Assembly (NCBI GenBank): GCA_947462945.1
Contig: CANHTE010000037.1
Span: 1-8,653 of the forward strand
Reading direction: 5' to 3'
Source of the DNA: Acetobacteraceae bacterium
GTDB lineage: Bacteria; Pseudomonadota; Alphaproteobacteria; Acetobacterales; Acetobacteraceae
Length of the DNA: 8,653 nt
Shown here: positions 5,525-8,653 of the stretch, piece after piece
Position numbering within the stretch: position 1 is the first letter of the stretch
Layout of the letters: every line of letters starts with the position of its first letter
Made by a program: the position numbers and the translations under genes
Notes under the pieces: model-generated
Databases searched by the model: none
What the model was told of the DNA's origin: nothing
The model's input: the letters and a program-made list of their open reading frames with translations, nothing else

Positions 5525-6925
5525 ATGGCCAAGGATCGTTCCCGCTTCACCTGCCAAGCCTGCGGCGCCACCCATGTGAAATGGCAGGGCCGCTGCGATG
5601 GCTGTGGTGAATGGAATACCTTGGTCGAGGAAACCACCGCCCCGCGCAGCCCCGGCCCCGCCGGCAAGGCGCCGCCGGGCCGGGGCATCAGCTTCGTTGG
5701 CCTCGCGGGCGAAAGCGCGCCGCCGCCGCGCCACCTGACCGGCATTGCCGAATTGGACCGCGTGCTGGGCGGCGGCTTCGTGCCCGCCTCGGCCGTGCTG
5801 GTGGGCGGTGATCCGGGCATCGGCAAATCCACCATCCTGCTCCAGGCCGCCGCCCGCATGGCGATGGCAGGCAAGCGCGTGCTCTACATCTCGGGTGAGG
5901 AGGCGGTGGCCCAGGTGCGCATGCGCGCCCGCCGCCTGGGCCTGGCCGATGCGCCCATGGCCCTCGCCGCCGCCTCGGCGTTGCGGGACATCCTGGCGAG
6001 CCTGGAGGCGGAGGATGACGCCACCCTCGTTGTCATCGATTCCATCCAGACCATGTGGCTGGATGCGCTGGATTCGGCACCCGGCACGGTGGCGCAGGTG
6101 CGGACCTGCGCGGCCGAATTGATCCGCTGCGCCAAGGCGCGCGGCTTTGCCCTGGTGCTGGTGGGCCATGTGACGAAGGAGGGCACGCTGGCCGGGCCGC
6201 GCGTGCTGGAACACATGGTGGACGCCACGCTTTATTTCGAAGGGGATCGCGGGCATCAATTCCGCATCCTGCGCGCCACCAAGAACCGCTTCGGCGCCAC
6301 GGACGAGATCGGCGTGTTTGAAATGACCGAGGGCGGGCTGGTCGAGGTCTCCAACCCCTCGGCGCTGTTCCTGGCGGAGCGGCGTGGCAATATCTCCGGC
6401 AGTGCCGTCTTTGCCGGGCTGGAGGGCACGCGGCCGGTACTGGTGGAGGTGCAGGCGCTGCTCTCGCCCAGCAATGGCGGCTCCCCCCGACGGCAGGTGG
6501 TGGGCTGGGAGGGCGGGCGCCTCTCCATGCTGCTGGCCGTGCTGGAAGCACGGGCGGGGCTGAGCTTCGGGCAATCCGACGTCTATCTGAACATCGCGGG
6601 CGGGTTGCGCATCAATGAGCCGGCGGCGGACCTTGCCGTGGCGGCGGCCCTGGCCTCCGCCATCACCGACCGGCCGGCCGACCCGGATGCGGTGTATTTC
6701 GGCGAGGTCGGCCTCTCGGGCGAAATCCGCCAGGTCTCCCAGGCCGAGCAACGCCTGCGTGAGGCGCAGAAGCTGGGCTTCTCCGCGGCCGTGCTGCCGC
6801 GCCGTGTGGCGCGGGGCAACAAGCCGCCACCGGCCATCGAAGGGCTGCGACTGAATGAGGTGGGGCATCTCGCCGATCTGGTGGCGCCCTTCGCGGCGGG
6901 GACGCTGAAGCGGACGCGGGATTAG
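5525..6925 (+). CDS. radA: DNA repair/recombination ATPase RadA (Sms)
   Basis: This 466-residue protein has the normal length and full domain order of RadA. A C4 zinc finger uses Cys10, Cys13, Cys24 and Cys27. The RecA-like ATPase core has Walker A GGDPGIGKST (94-103), SGEE (123-126) and Walker B LVVIDSIQT (168-176). The RadA-specific KNRFG motif is at 253-257. A C-terminal Lon-protease-like domain (about 305-466) acts structurally, not as a protease. In characterised bacteria RadA drives branch migration of recombination intermediates as a hexameric ring on DNA. The ATG at 5525 gives MAKDRSRFTC, the standard family start. An in-frame ATG at 5501 adds eight atypical residues and lies inside the predicted promoter. 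The gene is followed by a hairpin and then cvpA-purF on the same strand, an order common in alphaproteobacteria. Confidence 0.96.
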   Translation: MAKDRSRFTCQACGATHVKWQGRCDGCGEWNTLVEETTAPRSPGPAGKAPPGRGISFVGLAGESAPPPRHLTGIAELDRVLGGGFVPASAVLVGGDPGIGKSTILLQAAARMAMAGKRVLYISGEEAVAQVRMRARRLGLADAPMALAAASALRDILASLEAEDDATLVVIDSIQTMWLDALDSAPGTVAQVRTCAAELIRCAKARGFALVLVGHVTKEGTLAGPRVLEHMVDATLYFEGDRGHQFRILRATKNRFGATDEIGVFEMTEGGLVEVSNPSALFLAERRGNISGSAVFAGLEGTRPVLVEVQALLSPSNGGSPRRQVVGWEGGRLSMLLAVLEARAGLSFGQSDVYLNIAGGLRINEPAADLAVAAALASAITDRPADPDAVYFGEVGLSGEIRQVSQAEQRLREAQKLGFSAAVLPRRVARGNKPPPAIEGLRLNEVGHLADLVAPFAAGTLKRTRD

Positions 6926-6961
6926 GGCCGGGCCTCCTGCCAGAAAACAGGCCTCCGGCGG

Positions 6962-6981
6962 CTGGGGCCGAAAGGCCCCAG
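6962..6981 (+). terminator. Perfect 8-bp hairpin with GAAA tetraloop after radA
   Basis: CTGGGGCC (6962-6969) and GGCCCCAG (6974-6981) pair perfectly around a GAAA loop, a very stable GNRA tetraloop. It begins 36 nt after the radA stop. There is no T tract. It probably ends or attenuates radA transcription, or protects the 3' end, before the cvpA-purF operon. Confidence 0.6.
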
Positions 6982-7087
6982 ACCCCAGGGAATTGGTAGG
7001 ATGGCGCTGCTTTCGGGGTGGTGCGCATGACGGCAGGTCTGCCCTCAGGTGACACGAATCGCGCCCCCGGCTAAACGGCAGCGCAGC

Positions 7088-7648
7088 ATGACCTGGGCAG
7101 ATGGCGTCCTTCTCCTTGTGATGGTGGCCTCTGCCATCCTGTCCTTCCTGCGCGGCTTCGTGCGGGAATTCCTGAGCATTGCCGCCTGGATTGGCGCGGG
7201 CATCGCCGGCTTCGCCCTGCGCGACAAGCTGACCCCCTTGCTGAACGGCACCATCGAGCCCGACTGGGTGGCGGACGGGATCGCGGTGGGTGGCGTGTTT
7301 CTGGTGGTGCTGGTGGTGCTCCAGCTCATCATTCACGCCGTGGCGGGGCGCATCCAACGCAGTGCTCTGGGGGGTGTGGATCGTTCACTCGGGGCCATAT
7401 TCGGGCTGGCACGGGGCGCCTTCATCGCTGTCCTGGCCTATGTGCTCGCGGGGCTTTTCGTGCCCGCCATCGAGCGCTGGCCAGAAGCCGTGCGGGAGGC
7501 CCGGGCCCTGCCCCATGTGGTGGATGGCGCCCGATGGGTTGCCGGGCTGATGCCGGAGGAGTATCGCCCCCGCATCGCCGCTCCGCCCGAACGCCGCGTG
7601 CCCACGCAGGAGGATTTGATGCGTCCGCCTGCCCGCAACCGAAGCTGA
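7088..7648 (+). CDS. cvpA: CvpA-family inner membrane protein
   Basis: This 186-residue protein has four predicted membrane helices (about 5-21, 26-44, 64-84 and 102-124) and a charged, proline-rich C-terminal tail (about 130-186). The segments FLRGFVREFLSIAAWIGA (20-37) and LGGVDRSLGAIFGLARG (94-110) are the family hallmarks. CvpA is known from colicin V production in Escherichia coli and from envelope-stress and bile-tolerance phenotypes; its molecular activity is unclear. The ATG at 7088 gives MTWADGVLLLV, the standard family N-terminus. A GTG at 7049 is in frame and would add 13 residues rich in Arg/Pro that are not typical. Neither start has a strong ribosome site. The stop is 11 nt before purF, the classical cvpA-purF pairing, so the two are surely cotranscribed. 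Confidence 0.9.
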   Translation: MTWADGVLLLVMVASAILSFLRGFVREFLSIAAWIGAGIAGFALRDKLTPLLNGTIEPDWVADGIAVGGVFLVVLVVLQLIIHAVAGRIQRSALGGVDRSLGAIFGLARGAFIAVLAYVLAGLFVPAIERWPEAVREARALPHVVDGARWVAGLMPEEYRPRIAAPPERRVPTQEDLMRPPARNRS

Positions 7649-7659
7649 AGGTCTCACTC

Positions 7660-8653
7660 ATGCCCCTTCCCCCCCCCGGCGCCGATGATGACAAGTTTCA
7701 CGAGGAATGCGGGGTCTTTGGCATCTGGCGGCACAAGGATGCGGCGGCCCTGACCGCGCTCGGCCTGCATGCGTTGCAGCATCGCGGGCAGGAGGCCTCG
7801 GGCATCGTGACGCTGGATGATGCCGGCATCTTTCATTCCCACAAGGGCCTGGGCCTGGTGGGGGATATCTTCGGCGATGCCAAGGTGATGGCGGGCCTGC
7901 CGGGCCGCGCCGCCATCGGCCATAACCGCTACGCCACCACGGGCGAGACGGCTTTGCGCAACGTGCAGCCGCTTTTCGCGGATTTCGAGTTTGGCGGCTT
8001 CGCCGTCGGCCATAACGGCAACCTGACCAATGCCGGCGTCCTGAAGCGCGCCCTGGTGCGGCGCGGCTGCCTGTTCCAATCCACCACGGATTCCGAGGTC
8101 TTTGTCCACCTCATCGCCATCAGCCTGTATTCCACCGTGCTGGACCGGCTGATTGATGCGCTCAAACAGGTCCAGGGCGCCTATTCCCTGGTGGCGCTGC
8201 ACAATGGCGCGCTGATCGGCGCACGGGACCCCTTGGGCGTGCGCCCCCTGGTGCTCGGCCGGCTGAATGATGGCTGGGTGCTGGCCAGCGAGACCTGCGC
8301 GCTCGACATCGTCAGCGCCGAATTCGTGCGCGACATTGAACCGGGCGAGATCGTCATCATCGATGACGCCGGCATTCGCTCCGTGAAGCCCTTCCCGAAG
8401 GTGGAAAATCGCTTCTGCATCTTCGAATACATCTATTTCGCCCGGCCGGATTCGGTGGTCGAGGGCACGGGCGTCTATGAAACCCGCAAGCGCATCGGCG
8501 CCGAACTGGCCCGCGAGAGCGACGTCGCCGCCGATGTGGTGGTGCCGGTGCCCGATAGTGGCGTGCCCGCCGCCATGGGCTATGCCGTGCAGGCGGGCAT
8601 TCCCTTTGAGCTCGGCATCATCCGTAATCATTATGTCGGCCGCACCTTCATCG
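7660..8653 (+). CDS. purF: Amidophosphoribosyltransferase, PurF (partial, runs off the window)
   Basis: This enzyme transfers ammonia from glutamine to PRPP to make phosphoribosylamine, the first committed step of purine synthesis. The first 331 codons are visible without a stop. The N-terminal nucleophile glutaminase domain has Cys17 in EECGVFGIW, which implies a 16-residue propeptide removed during maturation. HRGQEASG is at 41-48, GHNRYATTG at 87-95 and GHNGNLTN at 117-124. STTDSEV is at 141-147 and ARDPLGVRPL at 188-197. The phosphoribosyltransferase domain then begins, with CIFEYIYFARPDS (253-265), the PRPP-loop region VVVPVPDSGVPAA (293-305) and RNHYVGRTFI at the window edge. Cys253 aligns with an iron-sulfur ligand in Bacillus-type enzymes but also occurs in others, so cluster content is undecided. 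GAAGG lies 8 nt before the ATG, and the gene follows cvpA by 11 nt. Codons 4-6 form a nine-C run. Confidence 0.97.
   Translation, partial: MPLPPPGADDDKFHEECGVFGIWRHKDAAALTALGLHALQHRGQEASGIVTLDDAGIFHSHKGLGLVGDIFGDAKVMAGLPGRAAIGHNRYATTGETALRNVQPLFADFEFGGFAVGHNGNLTNAGVLKRALVRRGCLFQSTTDSEVFVHLIAISLYSTVLDRLIDALKQVQGAYSLVALHNGALIGARDPLGVRPLVLGRLNDGWVLASETCALDIVSAEFVRDIEPGEIVIIDDAGIRSVKPFPKVENRFCIFEYIYFARPDSVVEGTGVYETRKRIGAELARESDVAADVVVPVPDSGVPAAMGYAVQAGIPFELGIIRNHYVGRTFI

Noticed and set aside
5510..7357. A 615-codon minus-strand open frame antisense to radA and cvpA
   Set aside because: It is rich in His/Gly/Arg/Gln, as expected from the reverse complement of GC-rich codons, has no family motif, and lies opposite two firmly identified genes.
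7654..8631. A 325-codon minus-strand open frame over purF
   Set aside because: The plus strand encodes PurF with catalytic cysteine and PRPP loop; the minus frame has no recognisable content.
1..8653. CRISPR arrays, tRNA/rRNA genes, insertion sequences, prophage genes
   Set aside because: No regularly spaced direct repeats, no cloverleaf-like sequences, and no transposase or integrase motifs were seen on either strand.

Overview
This is a high-GC chromosomal window with dense, mostly housekeeping gene content. The order radA-cvpA-purF, the GC-rich codon use and the family mix point to an alphaproteobacterium. A Rhodospirillales/Acetobacteraceae member (Roseomonas-like) is the best guess, but that is inference from style and synteny, not a database match. 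I see no phage, transposase, CRISPR array, tRNA or rRNA gene.

Left part, minus strand (1-2897): a three-gene leftward cluster made of a TMEM43-family membrane protein, a short-chain dehydrogenase/reductase (SDR) and a periplasmic OmpA-C-domain protein with a GTG start. The TMEM43 stop and SDR start overlap as ATGA. A 12-bp-stem hairpin lies between the SDR and ompA-like genes. After the ompA-like gene comes a roughly 110-bp palindromic element (118-227) whose right arm contains that gene's stop codon. Beyond it is the N-terminal fragment of another leftward gene that runs off the window.

Middle (2898-5430): a 91-bp divergent spacer separates the TMEM43 gene from a rightward uup-type ABC-F ATPase gene, probably a ribosome- or DNA-intermediate-associated factor. 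After a 243-bp gap comes a small secreted protein of unknown function. It has an inverted repeat just upstream and a strong GC hairpin immediately after its stop.

Right part, plus strand (5431-8653): radA (recombination branch-migration ATPase), then cvpA (membrane protein), then purF (first committed step of purine synthesis, cut off by the window end). cvpA and purF are 11 nt apart and clearly form an operon. radA has a sigma70-like promoter placed so that its mRNA would begin at or next to the ATG, which suggests a leaderless transcript.

I did not find a convincing new multi-gene system. The items most worth a second look are the palindromic element fused to a stop codon, the TMEM43-SDR-OmpA-like cluster, the probable leaderless start of radA, the orphan secreted protein with its upstream inverted repeat, and a nine-C tract in the purF propeptide codons.
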